DNA from: Bacteroidota bacterium | Lineage (GTDB): Bacteria > Bacteroidota > Ignavibacteria > UBA10030 > UBA8401 | Length of the DNA stretch: 64,000 nt | Direction: 5' to 3' | NCBI GenBank assembly: GCA_021796215.1 | Contig: JAJYOK010000001.1 | Coordinates: 124,001-188,000, forward strand | In this document: in pieces, positions 30,039-40,700 of the stretch | How positions within the stretch are numbered: the first letter of the stretch is position 1 | Layout: the number at the start of each line of letters is the position of its first letter | Notes under the pieces: generated by a model | What the model saw: only the letters and a program-made list of their open reading frames with translations | What the model was told of the DNA's origin: nothing | Databases searched by the model: none | Program-made: the position numbers and the translations under genes

Positions 30039-30101
30039 AAGTTCAAAATTCAAGGTCCAAAGTTAAGAATTGATAAACATGAACTTCTGAACTTTTAACT
30101 C
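30039..30101. repeat. Phased heptamer repeat tract, strand-switching (AAGTTCA type)
   Basis: AAGTTCA AAATTCA AGGTCCA AAGTTAA GAATTGA, then inverted TGAACTT-type units. Confidence 0.6.
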
Positions 30102-30116
30102 TCTTTTATTCCTTCT

Positions 30117-31418
30117 GTGTTATCCCTTCAATCATCGCTGGCATATCTTTATGGGCTTCAAAAATTCGGAATGAAGCTCGGGTTGCGGAATATCCGTTTG
30201 CTTCTCCGTTCAATCGGCAATCCTCATCGCAGTTTTCCTTCAGTTCACATTGCGGGAACAAACGGTAAAGGATCGACGTCGAGCATGATTGCCGCAATTC
30301 TCACAGCATCGGGGTACCGCGTCGGTCTGTACACGTCGCCGCATTTAGTGAGATTCAATGAACGCATCCGCGTCAACGGAAAAATGATATCGAATGCCGA
30401 TCTCGTTCGCTGCACGAATCTTATTCGACCGAAGATCGAATCGCTGCATGCGACATTTTTTGAAGCGACAACAGCAATTGCGTTCAAATATTTTCAAGAA
30501 CAAAAGATTGATATTGCCGTCATCGAAACCGGTTTGGGCGGCAGACTCGACGCAACGAACGTGCTGCGTCCGCTCGTCTCTGTGATCACGACAATCGGGA
30601 AAGACCATACGCAACAGCTTGGAACAACTCTGAAAAAAATTGCATTCGAAAAAGGAGGAATTATCAAGCACGGAACGCCATGCGTTGTTGGAGCAATGCC
30701 GGCGCAGGCGCTTCGCATTCTGAAAAAAATAGCTGAGCGGCGTCGCGCAAAACTTCTTGATTCCCGGCTTTACACCAAAGTTGATGATGTTGCTTCCGGT
30801 AAGGTTTCTCAAAATATTTCTTTCTCTACGCCGCGAATGACGTTTAACAATGTTCGCCTGCCGCTGTTTGGCGCTCATCAACTTGATAATATTCGAACTG
30901 CGATTACTGCGCTTGAACAGCTTGAACCGTATGGCTTTCATATTTCCGGGAAAAGCGTGCAAAGCGGCGTATCCAGACTTTCGCAATTGACCGGTATTCA
31001 TGCGCGCTTGGAAATTCTTTCCGAGTCGCCGCTTGTCATTCTCGACGTTGCACACAATCCCGATGGAGTGAGAAAGATGGTTGCGGCAATTCAATCGTTT
31101 GATTTTAGGAAACTTCATTTGGTTTTTGGTGTTATGAAAGATAAAGACTATCGGACAATGATTAGAATCGTGAGTGCGCTTCATCCGATTGTCTATGCTG
31201 TCCAACCGAAGATTGAACGGGCGTTGGAAGCGAATGAAATTGTTCACGAATTTTTTCGATACCGCGTCACAGCGCATGTGTATTGTTCAGTTGAGGATGG
31301 CATGAACGCGGCTATGAAGAATTCAAAAAAGAAGGACATGATTCTTATTACCGGTTCACATTATGTTGCCGGTGATGCATGGGAAGTGTGGAAGAAAAAA
31401 GAACGAAAAAACTCTTGA
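30117..31418 (+). CDS. folC: Folylpolyglutamate synthase / dihydrofolate synthase
   Basis: HIAGTNGKGSTSSMIAAIL, YTSPHLVRFNERIRVNG, ETGLGGRLDATNV, DVAHNPDG. Confidence 0.95.
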   Translation: MLSLQSSLAYLYGLQKFGMKLGLRNIRLLLRSIGNPHRSFPSVHIAGTNGKGSTSSMIAAILTASGYRVGLYTSPHLVRFNERIRVNGKMISNADLVRCTNLIRPKIESLHATFFEATTAIAFKYFQEQKIDIAVIETGLGGRLDATNVLRPLVSVITTIGKDHTQQLGTTLKKIAFEKGGIIKHGTPCVVGAMPAQALRILKKIAERRRAKLLDSRLYTKVDDVASGKVSQNISFSTPRMTFNNVRLPLFGAHQLDNIRTAITALEQLEPYGFHISGKSVQSGVSRLSQLTGIHARLEILSESPLVILDVAHNPDGVRKMVAAIQSFDFRKLHLVFGVMKDKDYRTMIRIVSALHPIVYAVQPKIERALEANEIVHEFFRYRVTAHVYCSVEDGMNAAMKNSKKKDMILITGSHYVAGDAWEVWKKKERKNS

Positions 31419-31443
31419 CAATCCGAACGATTTACTCTATATT
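31415..31443 (+). promoter_or_regulatory. sigma70-like promoter upstream of rho (TTGACA-17-TATATT), overlapping the folC stop
   Basis: TTGACA 31415-31420; TATATT 31438-31443. Confidence 0.6.
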
Positions 31444-31698
31444 TCTTGTGCCATTTTAATCACGGTAATGTTTCTGAAATACTTCTCACATTGGAAGACC
31501 GCTTCTTTAAACCTCAATTGCGAACTATCCCAAGAAAATCTCAACGACATCAGCAAATAAAAGGTACGTGAAGCAAGATTTGAAGTAAACTTTCTGTTCT
31601 CCGCAGCGCCCTCTCCGACCAAATGGAGACGAGGCAGGGACTTTAATGAATCAATTCTTAACCATTTCGTAGTTTTTTCTGAAAGGAATTATTCCACT

Positions 31699-32952
31699 AT
31701 GCCGATGGATATATCGGATCTGAAATCCAAGAAAATTGCCGATCTCAACAAGATCGCGAAAGACTTGGATATTGGCGGGTACAGTGACCTGCGCAAACAA
31801 GAACTCATTTTCAAAATCCTCGAAGCACAAACCCAGCAAGATGGACTCACATTCAGCAAAGGCGTGTTGGAAGTTCTGCCGGACGGCTACGGTTTTCTGC
31901 GCTCGGTTGACTATAATTATCTTCCTTCCCCGGACGATATTTATGTTTCGCCTTCGCAAATAAAGAAATTTAGTTTGCGCACCGGCGATACGGTGAGCGG
32001 GCAGGTTCGCCCTCCGAAAGAAGGCGAGCGGTTCTTTGCGCTGCTGCGTGTCGAAGCCGTCAACGACCAAAGCCCGGATACCGTGCGCGACCGTGTTCTT
32101 TTCGATAATCTTACGCCGCTCTATCCGAATGAGCGCATCAAATTGGAAACGGCGCCGGGTGAATACGCAATGCGAATTCTCGATTTGCTTTCGCCTGTCG
32201 GTAAGGGCCAGCGTGGAATGATTGTCTCGCCCCCGAAAGCAGGGAAGACCGTGCTTCTTCAAAAAATTGCCAACAGCATCACGCGCAATCATCCGGAAGT
32301 GAAGCTGATGATTTTGCTGATTGATGAACGTCCTGAAGAAGTAACCGATATGGAGCGCTCGGTAAGCGCCGAGGTAATATCGTCCACGTTTGACGAGCCG
32401 CCGGAACGCCACGTGCAGGTTTCCGATATGGTGCTTGAAAAAGCGAAGCGCCTGATTGAAGCGAAACATGATGTCGTGATTTTGCTTGACAGCATCACGA
32501 GGTTGGCGCGGGCGCATAACACCGTTGTGCCGCATTCAGGAAAAATTCTCTCCGGTGGTGTTGATGCGAACGCTTTGCATCGTCCGAAGAGATTTTTTGG
32601 CGCGGCGCGAAATATTGAAGAAGGCGGAAGTCTTACCATTATCGCAACGGCACTTGTCGAAACCGGCAGCCGCATGGACGAGGTGATCTTTGAAGAATTC
32701 AAAGGAACCGGCAATATGGAAATTGTGCTCGACCGGAAGCTCAGCGATCGTCGCATTTTCCCCGCGGTTGATGTTAATCGCTCCGGTACACGGAAAGAAG
32801 AAATTCTGATGCCTGAAGACGAACTGAATCGCGTCTGGATTCTCCGCAAATTCCTCAGTGAGTTCAATCCGGTTGAAGCGATGGAATTCCTTCTCGACAA
32901 AATGCGAGGCACGAAAGGAAATAAAGAGTTTCTCAAATCAATGAACAGTTGA
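31699..32952 (+). CDS. rho: Transcription termination factor Rho
   Basis: [73 protein letters not shown]. Confidence 0.98.
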   Translation: MPMDISDLKSKKIADLNKIAKDLDIGGYSDLRKQELIFKILEAQTQQDGLTFSKGVLEVLPDGYGFLRSVDYNYLPSPDDIYVSPSQIKKFSLRTGDTVSGQVRPPKEGERFFALLRVEAVNDQSPDTVRDRVLFDNLTPLYPNERIKLETAPGEYAMRILDLLSPVGKGQRGMIVSPPKAGKTVLLQKIANSITRNHPEVKLMILLIDERPEEVTDMERSVSAEVISSTFDEPPERHVQVSDMVLEKAKRLIEAKHDVVILLDSITRLARAHNTVVPHSGKILSGGVDANALHRPKRFFGAARNIEEGGSLTIIATALVETGSRMDEVIFEEFKGTGNMEIVLDRKLSDRRIFPAVDVNRSGTRKEEILMPEDELNRVWILRKFLSEFNPVEAMEFLLDKMRGTKGNKEFLKSMNS

Positions 32953-32965
32953 AAAATTTCTTCAG

Positions 32966-35900
32966 TTGACGACACCGACCATACGATTTTGTGCGGCTGC
33001 CTTTCTATTCTGCCTTGCTGTCTCATTTCAAACGAGCACAGCACAAGAGACATTTCCAGTCAGGTATGTTGCAAAACAATGGGGAATGGATGATGGCCTT
33101 CCTCAAAGTTCCGCCAACGCAGTCATTCAATCAAAAGATGGATACATCTGGCTTGCCACGTTCGGCGGACTTGTCCGATTTGATGGCAGATCATTTACCG
33201 TGTTCGATCGTTCCAACTCTCGGGGAATGCATTCCGACCGCATTTTAACAATCAGTGAAGACCGTGACGGTGCCCTTTGGTGCATCACGGAAGATGGTGT
33301 GTTGCGTTATCAGCACGGAGTTTTTACGTCGTTCGATGTTGCTGGCGGGCGCACCGCTGTTACTCCATTCACGGTTAGACAAGATTCCCGAGGTACAATA
33401 TGGATTATTGCTGATGGCAAGCCGTATATGTTCAGTAACAACCGGTTTGTACCGATTCCGATTCTCCGCGACTCGTCTTTGGCACGCAGAGCGTTAAATA
33501 ATTCTGGCGGAGTCTGGTTATATGATGGGAGAAAAATATTGCGGACGATTGACGATTCGGTCGTTGTTGTAATGGATTTGACGAAAATTCTCTCATATAA
33601 AATTCAGGCTTTTGTCGAATATCCCGAACATTCCGGTACATACTGGATTGCGACCGATGGTGAAGGAGTAGTGCGGCTTTCTTCGGGTGCTATCAGAAAG
33701 TACACTCAACGAGATGGACTCGCTTCTCTGTTTGCCCGGCAGTTGTTTGTAGATCATGGAAATCATCTTTGGGCTGCCTGTTTTAACGGCATCAGCAGGT
33801 TGGAAGGGGATTCATTCGTTCCCTTACGAACTGTCAATGAAGACCTTGAGAAACAATTCAATGTAATGACGCAAGACCGTGAAGGGGATTATTGGGTAGG
33901 CACACCGGCGCGCGGCTTGTACAGACTGCGCCCGGCGATCATTTCGATGATCGGACATCATGAAGGTTTGATGGAAGAAAAAATGCTCTCGCTCGTGGCA
34001 CGTAAGAATGGAACATTCTTATTTGGGACCAATTGCGGCGGTGTGTATGAATGGAAGAATGGAAAGGCAACATATTCTCCCTTGAATAAACACATGATCA
34101 ATTTGTGCGTCTGGTCGCTTTTCGAAGATTCTAAGGAACGTGTATGGGTCGGTTCACGGGTGCTCTATCGTTTTGACGATATTAACCGGAAGGGAGTATT
34201 GTTTGACTCCTCGAAAGGTTTTACCGGCTTAGATATTTTTGCAATGATGGAGGATTCGCGAGGCAGGATTTGGATCGGGTGTTTCAACGGATTGTATCTG
34301 TACAACGGACATCAATTCCGTCGGTATTCTACCGACGACGGCATGTCGGACAATGATGTCCGCGCGCTGTTTGAAGACAGATCGGGAATTTTATGGATCG
34401 GAACGACAAGAGGATTGAACAAATTTAAGAATGGAAAAATAACTCATGTGCCGCTTGTCTCTGGTCCGGGAAACTCTGTACACGCGCTGAGCGATTATAT
34501 TCGTGCGATCTATCAGGATGCCGACGGAACACTGTGGTTCGGTTCATACGGCGGCGGATTGATTCGATTGAAGGATGGAAAATTTTCCTTCATTACGAAA
34601 AAAGAAGGACTGTATGACAATATTGTTTCGGACATTGTTGAAGACGAGCAGGGGAATTTCTGGATGGGATGCAACCGCGGTATTTTCCGTGCCTCGAAAA
34701 CAGAATTGAACGCAGTGGCGGACGGTACGTTGAAAACGGTGAGCACCTATTCGTACGGCGAACCGGACGGTATGAACTCCGCGGAGACAAACGGCGGCTT
34801 CCAACCTTCGACTATTCAGGACCATAATGGACATATTTACTTTCCGACCGTGAGCGGTGTTGCTGTTGTATCCACTCGCAACGTGCAGCAAAACGATCTT
34901 CCTCCTCCGGTGAAAATCGAAAAGCTTATCTCAGAGAACACCTCTCTTCCTGTGAGCAATGCAATAACGCTTCCGTACGACAGTGCAAGCCTAGAAATTC
35001 ATTATGCCGCGCTCAGCTATGCCGATCCGGCAAAAAATCATTTCAAATATATGATGGAAGGATTAGATCAAACATGGGTGGCGGCGGGTTCACGCAGAAC
35101 GGCGTTCTATTGGACAATCCCTCCCGGTACGCGTACGTTCAGAGTGATTGCATCCAACAACGACGGCGTGTGGAATATGACTGGCGCTTCGATCCGTGTG
35201 ACGATCTTGCCTCCATTCTGGATGACATGGTGGTTCCGAACGCTGGTCGTGCTGTTGTTCGTTTCACTCGGACCATATATTTACTACGTGCGCGTTGCGG
35301 CACTCAAAAAGGAGGCGCTTGTGAAGGAGCAGTTCGCAGAACAGCTCATCAATTCACAGGAACAGGAGCGTCGGCGCATTGCCATGGAACTGCACGACGG
35401 AATAGGCCAGCAAATTTTGGTTGTGAAGAACCGGGCTGAGATGGCATTGAAGACAGTCGCCGACCCTGCACAAACTGAAGAACAACTACGCGAGATTGCG
35501 AGAAGCACGCTCAGTGCTATGAACGATGTTCATACCATTTCGCATGACTTGCGTCCGGTTCACCTCGAACAATTCGGATTGACCGACACGCTGACGAATT
35601 TGTGCGATCAGGTGCAGGAATCATCGGGCATTCAGTGGGCAACGCATGTTGACCGCATTGACGGCATCATTCCGCGCGAGAAGGAGATTCATTTCTACAG
35701 AATTGTGCAGGAAGGGATCAACAACATTATGAAACATTCGTCGGCAACTCAGGCATCAATTATGATACGGCGGTCAGATGAAGAAATGACGGCATCGTTG
35801 TGGGACAACGGCAAGGGATTTGATCCGCTCGGGGCTTCCGGTACTGCGGGAATGGGATTGGAAGGAATTCAGGAACGGACAAAGAACCTTGGCGGAACAT

Positions 35901-35968
35901 GCGAAATCAAATCACATCCCGGCGAAGGGACAACGGTGAGGGTCATTATTCCTGTTAGAAAAATCTGA
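32966..35968 (+). CDS. Two-component-propeller sensor histidine kinase (reg_prop + Y_Y_Y + HisKA_3/HATPase)
   Basis: Signal peptide, repeated GxIWIGTxxGL propeller units, Y_Y_Y region, [20 protein letters not shown]...[14 protein letters not shown]. Confidence 0.93.
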   Translation: MTTPTIRFCAAAFLFCLAVSFQTSTAQETFPVRYVAKQWGMDDGLPQSSANAVIQSKDGYIWLATFGGLVRFDGRSFTVFDRSNSRGMHSDRILTISEDRDGALWCITEDGVLRYQHGVFTSFDVAGGRTAVTPFTVRQDSRGTIWIIADGKPYMFSNNRFVPIPILRDSSLARRALNNSGGVWLYDGRKILRTIDDSVVVVMDLTKILSYKIQAFVEYPEHSGTYWIATDGEGVVRLSSGAIRKYTQRDGLASLFARQLFVDHGNHLWAACFNGISRLEGDSFVPLRTVNEDLEKQFNVMTQDREGDYWVGTPARGLYRLRPAIISMIGHHEGLMEEKMLSLVARKNGTFLFGTNCGGVYEWKNGKATYSPLNKHMINLCVWSLFEDSKERVWVGSRVLYRFDDINRKGVLFDSSKGFTGLDIFAMMEDSRGRIWIGCFNGLYLYNGHQFRRYSTDDGMSDNDVRALFEDRSGILWIGTTRGLNKFKNGKITHVPLVSGPGNSVHALSDYIRAIYQDADGTLWFGSYGGGLIRLKDGKFSFITKKEGLYDNIVSDIVEDEQGNFWMGCNRGIFRASKTELNAVADGTLKTVSTYSYGEPDGMNSAETNGGFQPSTIQDHNGHIYFPTVSGVAVVSTRNVQQNDLPPPVKIEKLISENTSLPVSNAITLPYDSASLEIHYAALSYADPAKNHFKYMMEGLDQTWVAAGSRRTAFYWTIPPGTRTFRVIASNNDGVWNMTGASIRVTILPPFWMTWWFRTLVVLLFVSLGPYIYYVRVAALKKEALVKEQFAEQLINSQEQERRRIAMELHDGIGQQILVVKNRAEMALKTVADPAQTEEQLREIARSTLSAMNDVHTISHDLRPVHLEQFGLTDTLTNLCDQVQESSGIQWATHVDRIDGIIPREKEIHFYRIVQEGINNIMKHSSATQASIMIRRSDEEMTASLWDNGKGFDPLGASGTAGMGLEGIQERTKNLGGTCEIKSHPGEGTTVRVIIPVRKI

Positions 35969-36020
35969 AAAATTATTTATCAATCAAAAGTTGATCAATA
36001 TCCGAATAAATGCTGAAATG

Positions 36021-36060
36021 TCGCACTGAGTGAGTCGCACTGAGCGGAGTCGAAGTGCGA
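36021..36060. repeat. REP-like hairpin element (5' of GIY-YIG gene)
   Basis: TCGCACT-GAGCGGAGTCGA-AGTGCGA (36035-36060) preceded by a partial copy TCGCACTGAG. Confidence 0.75.
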
Positions 36061-36079
36061 GAATTTCATTGCACGTGAT

Positions 36080-36412
36080 ATGACAAAAAGGTTTTGGGTT
36101 TATATTCTCGAATGTTCTGACCGTAGCTATTACACCGGTATGACATCGAATGTTGAAAAACGGCTGACTGAACATCAATATCATCGTTACGATGGGTATA
36201 CTTCACGCCGGTTGCCGGTGAAACTTGTATTTGCTGAAGAGTTTCAGGATGTTCAATTGGCTCAGCAATTTGAGAGGCAGATTAAAGGATGGACACGCAG
36301 AAAAAAAGAAGCGTTGATCCAAGGAAATTTTGAAGTGCTGCACGATCTTGCGCGGTGCACTAACAGCACAAGTCATATACTTCGCGGTATGGAAGAACCA
36401 AAGCGCAACTAA
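36080..36412 (+). CDS. Small single-domain GIY-YIG nuclease family protein
   Basis: FWVYILECSDRSYYTGMTSNVEKRLTEH; KLVFAEEFQDVQLAQQFERQIKGWTRRKKEALI. Confidence 0.92.
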   Translation: MTKRFWVYILECSDRSYYTGMTSNVEKRLTEHQYHRYDGYTSRRLPVKLVFAEEFQDVQLAQQFERQIKGWTRRKKEALIQGNFEVLHDLARCTNSTSHILRGMEEPKRN

Positions 36413-36424
36413 AACTCTGAGTGA

Positions 36425-36452
36425 GTTGTGGTTCGGCTCCGCTCACCACGAC
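36425..36452. repeat. REP-like hairpin element (3' of GIY-YIG gene)
   Basis: GTTGTGGT-TCGGCTCCGCTC-ACCACGAC, loop matches reverse complement of upstream element loop at 11/12. Confidence 0.75.
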
Positions 36453-36478
36453 TTATTCATCAACAGTCGCACTGAACC

Positions 36479-37129
36479 ATGGGTAAACATCAAACCATAC
36501 TGATCGCGGACGATCACGCGCTTGTGCGCAGAGGACTCCGGCAGGTTTTGGAAACACAGCCTTCCATCCGGGTGATCGAAGCGGAGAACGGAGAAGAAGC
36601 ATTGCACATAATCCGCAAAGAAAAGCCGCAGATTGCTGTGCTTGATATCGAGATGCCGAAGATGACCGGTTTCGACGTTGTCTTTCGCGTTCAGAACGAG
36701 AGATTGCCGGTCACGCTTGTCTTTCTTACCATGTTCAAAGAGGAATATGTGTTTAACAAGGCGATGGATGCGGGAGTGAAAGGCTACGTTTTGAAGGAGA
36801 ACACTATTGCTGAAATTCTTCAGTGCCTTCGCGCCGTGACCGATGGGAAATATTATCTCAGCCCGTCTATCTCAGATTTTCTGGTGAGAAGGAACGCCAG
36901 ACTTGTTACGCCCGCAAGCGACCCGACGGGAATCAATCTCCTGACGACCGCCGAGAGGAATCTGCTGAAGCTTCTTGCAGGAATGAAAACCAATCAACAA
37001 ATCGCCGATGTACTGCACATCAGCATTAAAACAGTTCACAACCACCGCAACAATATCTGCGATAAGCTCGGACTTCAGGGAGCGCATGCTCTGTTGAAGT
37101 TTGCTGTTGAACACGCCTCGCAGTTGTAA
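36479..37129 (+). CDS. NarL/LuxR-family response regulator
   Basis: Receiver with AVLDIEMPKMTG; C-terminal LTTAERNLLKLLAGMKTNQQIADVLHISIKTVHNHRNNICDKLGL HTH. Confidence 0.95.
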   Translation: MGKHQTILIADDHALVRRGLRQVLETQPSIRVIEAENGEEALHIIRKEKPQIAVLDIEMPKMTGFDVVFRVQNERLPVTLVFLTMFKEEYVFNKAMDAGVKGYVLKENTIAEILQCLRAVTDGKYYLSPSISDFLVRRNARLVTPASDPTGINLLTTAERNLLKLLAGMKTNQQIADVLHISIKTVHNHRNNICDKLGLQGAHALLKFAVEHASQL

Positions 37130-37169
37130 CCCGTCCTTTCGTTTTTCAAATCTATTTTAAAAAAAATTG

Positions 37170-37198
37170 GTAGCCGCAGACTTTACGTCTGAGGCTAC
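37170..37198. repeat. Hairpin repeat GTAGCCGCAGAC-TTTAC-GTCTGAGGCTAC
   Basis: Stem of 6+5 bp with one mismatch. Confidence 0.6.
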
Positions 37199-37226
37199 AG
37201 TTATCGCTATAATTGTTGAAAATTTT

Positions 37227-37246
37227 TATAGGCACTTCTGCCTATA
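37227..37246. repeat. Hairpin TATAGGCA-CTTC-TGCCTATA
   Basis: Perfect 8-bp stem. Confidence 0.55.
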
Positions 37247-37307
37247 CGAATGAGTACTTCTCTCTATTGAATTCACCTGTGGTTGCAGCGTATGTTACAC
37301 CACGTCT

Positions 37308-37329
37308 GGAAAGAAAATAATTTCTTTCC
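37308..37329. repeat. Hairpin GGAAAGAAA-ATAA-TTTCTTTCC
   Basis: Perfect 9-bp stem, 4-nt loop. Confidence 0.55.
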
Positions 37330-37347
37330 CGCAACACGAAGCTCCCA

Positions 37348-37722
37348 ATGAAGATCATGATTGTTGATGACCATGCTGATATGCGGCGGCTCTTGCGAAG
37401 AATTGTTTCCGGAACGCCGGAAGGAACGAATGAAATAATTGAATGCTTTGACGGCGATGAAGCGGTGGAGCAGTTCTCGTTTCATAATCCCGACGTGGTG
37501 CTGATGGATATTCAATTAAAAACGATGAATGGATTCGATGCCGCTGAGAAGATCTTGCACGATGAACCCAATGCAAAAATTTTTTTCGTGACAAGCTACG
37601 ATACGCCGGAATTCCGGGCAAGAGCGGCGGTAGTGAAAGCAAAAGGATTTATTTCGAAGAAAAATTTATCAGAACTTAATCACATTATACAAACAACATT
37701 ACCCAAAGGAGGTACACTATGA
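37348..37722 (+). CDS. Stand-alone receiver-domain response regulator
   Basis: IMIVDDHADMRRLL, DVVLMDIQLKTMNG, FFVTSYD; no output domain. Confidence 0.93.
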   Translation: MKIMIVDDHADMRRLLRRIVSGTPEGTNEIIECFDGDEAVEQFSFHNPDVVLMDIQLKTMNGFDAAEKILHDEPNAKIFFVTSYDTPEFRARAAVVKAKGFISKKNLSELNHIIQTTLPKGGTL

Positions 37723-40700
37723 TACGATTGTTGGTACGAAGCGGCATAGCCCTTGCACTGCTCGTTTTGGTAAGTGCAGTTTCGTGGGCAACGGCGCCAA
37801 CTGTCTTGTCTACATCGCCGACGCATAATGCTAACAACATTTCTGCAACAGCGAACATTACAATCAATTTCGACCAGTCGATGAGTAATTCGTCGATAAC
37901 GACAAGTACGGTCAGAGTGTTCGGATCGCTCAGAGGGCTGTACACCGGTAGTTTTTCGTACGGTAGCAACTCGGCGACGTTCAATCCTGACTCGTCATTT
38001 AAACCGGAAGAGTTAATTTTTGTAACAGTTACAACCGGAGTACAGAATGCAAGCAGTGAAGCGTTGGCAAACCCGTACGTCTTCAGTTTTACTACAAGTG
38101 CGCCTGCAGGGTATGGAAAATTTAAAGGCGCTGTGAATTATACGGCGTACAGTGGAGATCTCGGCAATATAAAGTCAATAGCGGCGGATATTGACAACGA
38201 TGGCGATCTCGATATTATTACCGTGCTTGCTCTTCAAAACCAAGTTTCTGTATTTAAAAATAATGGTGACGGAACATTTGCCTCACCGGTCAATTATACA
38301 GATTCAAATACACCGCTTGATGTTGTTGCGGCTGATGTTGATAACGACGGCGATCTTGACCTGTTAATAGCGAACAATGGAGCGCAGAGCCTTACAGCTT
38401 ACATAAATGATGGTACGGGGGCATTCAGTACGAGCCATGATTACGGTTTCTCACCGGTCCAATCGACCTCCAATTCACTTGTCGCGGCGGATATGAATGG
38501 TGATGGGTACATTGATGTTGTGGAAACCGACAGCTATTACGACTCCCTCCATGTCATGATCAACAATGGAAGCGGTGCATTTACCAATGCGTACACAAGT
38601 GCGACGCCGGCTATTCTCCATTCAGTCACCGCTGTCGACATTGACAATGACGGCGACATGGATATCGTTGCGGTTGATCCCACCGATAAAGACATACGCG
38701 TCTACACGAATGACGGAACCGGTAAATTGACAATCGGTACGACTGGCGGCGGTCTTTATACTCCCAGCGCTATGGCGATGTATGATTTCAATAACGACGG
38801 TCTTATGGATGCTGTCACGGCAGACGGGAGTGATAACAATATTAATGTTTTAATATCAAACAACCCGGTTCTCTTTTTTAACGGTAGCTCGTATAGTGCC
38901 GGAAGTTATCCGGCAAGTATTACGACGGCAGATGTCGACGCCGATAATGACGCTGATATTCTGGTAGGTAATGAAGACGATAGTACGTTCTCCCTGCTTT
39001 TAAATAACGGTTCTTTTGGTACTGCAACGAACTATCCTCTGCCAACCTCCCCGCAGGGAATTCTCTCCGCCGATGTGAACGGAGATGGTCGTATGGATGT
39101 CATCGCAAGTGGTAACGGAACAGTCTCCGTCATGTTGAATTACAACGGAGGGCACGTCAGTTCCGTATCTCCCGTAGATAACGCGATCAACGTTGATTCA
39201 ACAACCAATATCAATATCGTCTTCGATATAAATATTGATCAATCCACTTTAACATCGAGCAATGTTAGGGTAAACGGATCGGTTAGCGGGTCTATCGCCG
39301 GAAGTTTTTCATATAACTCAAGTACGTACACGGCAACTTTCAACCCCACGAATAATTTCAAGCCCGGAGAAAAAGTGACGGTCACCGTTACGACCGGCGT
39401 GAAGGATGTCAACGGCATTGTAGCGCTGCAAAGTTCATACGCTTCGATGTTTACCGTGGGAGCGGGGGGAGGTAATGCATTTGGACCTCCAACCAATTAT
39501 GCGGCAGGCACCCAGCCGCAGTCGGTTATTGCCGTCGATGTCAATGGAGACGGATATCCCGATCTTGTAACCGCAGATTACGCCGCGGATAGTATTTCAG
39601 TACTGTTGAATAACGGCAACGGTACGTACGCATCTGCAGTCCATTACTATGCTGGAAACGGACCGTCCTCAGTTGCTGCCGGCGATATTGACAACGACGG
39701 CGACATTGATCTTGTTGTAGCAACAACAAACGACAATGTCTTGTCGGTCTTTAAGAATAATGGCAGCGGGACATTTGCATCGCGAACGACAGTAAGTACC
39801 TCGACAGGTCCGAACTACGTAACATTGGCAGATATCAACAACGATGGATACCTTGATGCCGTTTATACGACCGGAAGCCAGGCGCATTCTCAAACGAATG
39901 ACGGTTCCGGCAATTTTGGGTCAGAATATAACTACACAACCGGGAATGCCGGTGTTGCCGTCGTTGATGTTAATAATGATGGCTATTCAGACGTAGTGTC
40001 GTTATATGATAATGGTGGCATAAGTACAATTTACGTTGAGAAAAATAACGGCAGCGGTGCATACTCGCCGAGCTCGTATTCGGTCGGGACTTCCCCGAAA
40101 TCATTTGTCGCAGGTGATTTTAATAACGACGGATATGTGGACATTGTTACGGCCAATAACGGCGCGGGAACAATATCTTTCCTGTCGAATAATGGTAACG
40201 GCACATTTGCATCAAAGGTAGATTTCAGCATCGGTGTGTCGTCACATCCTGTCGGGATTGCGGCTCTCGATGTTGACGGAGACGGCGATCTTGATATTGC
40301 GGTGACCGATTCGTCCACGGATTATGTTTACATCTTTACAAATAACGGCAGCGGAACATTTACTCTTTCGGCTCACTATTCAACCGGCGACGGTCCGTAC
40401 GCACTTGCCTCGGCGGATGTTGACGGCGATGGAGATCTCGATCTTATAACGGCAAATTACAACGGAAATAATATTTCCGTTTTGAAGAATTCTACTCAGG
40501 TTCAAATATCTTCACTCTCGCCCACAATCAATTCGTTGAACGTTACAAAATCATCGAACGTCACGGTAACTTTTAACCAAGCGATGAATTCCGGAACCTT
40601 GACAACAAGTACGATCGAAGTATACGGCTCGCTGCGAGGCAAGTACAGCGGAACGGTCAGCTATAACAGCGGTACGCATGCGGCAACATTCGATCCGACG

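Noticed and set aside
30345-31277. 310-aa antisense ORF in folC
   Set aside because: Complementary shadow of a strongly supported gene
36080-36412. GIY-YIG protein as an intron-encoded homing endonuclease
   Set aside because: No split gene, group I intron core or HTH targeting domain; flanking REP-like hairpins suggest a different relationship
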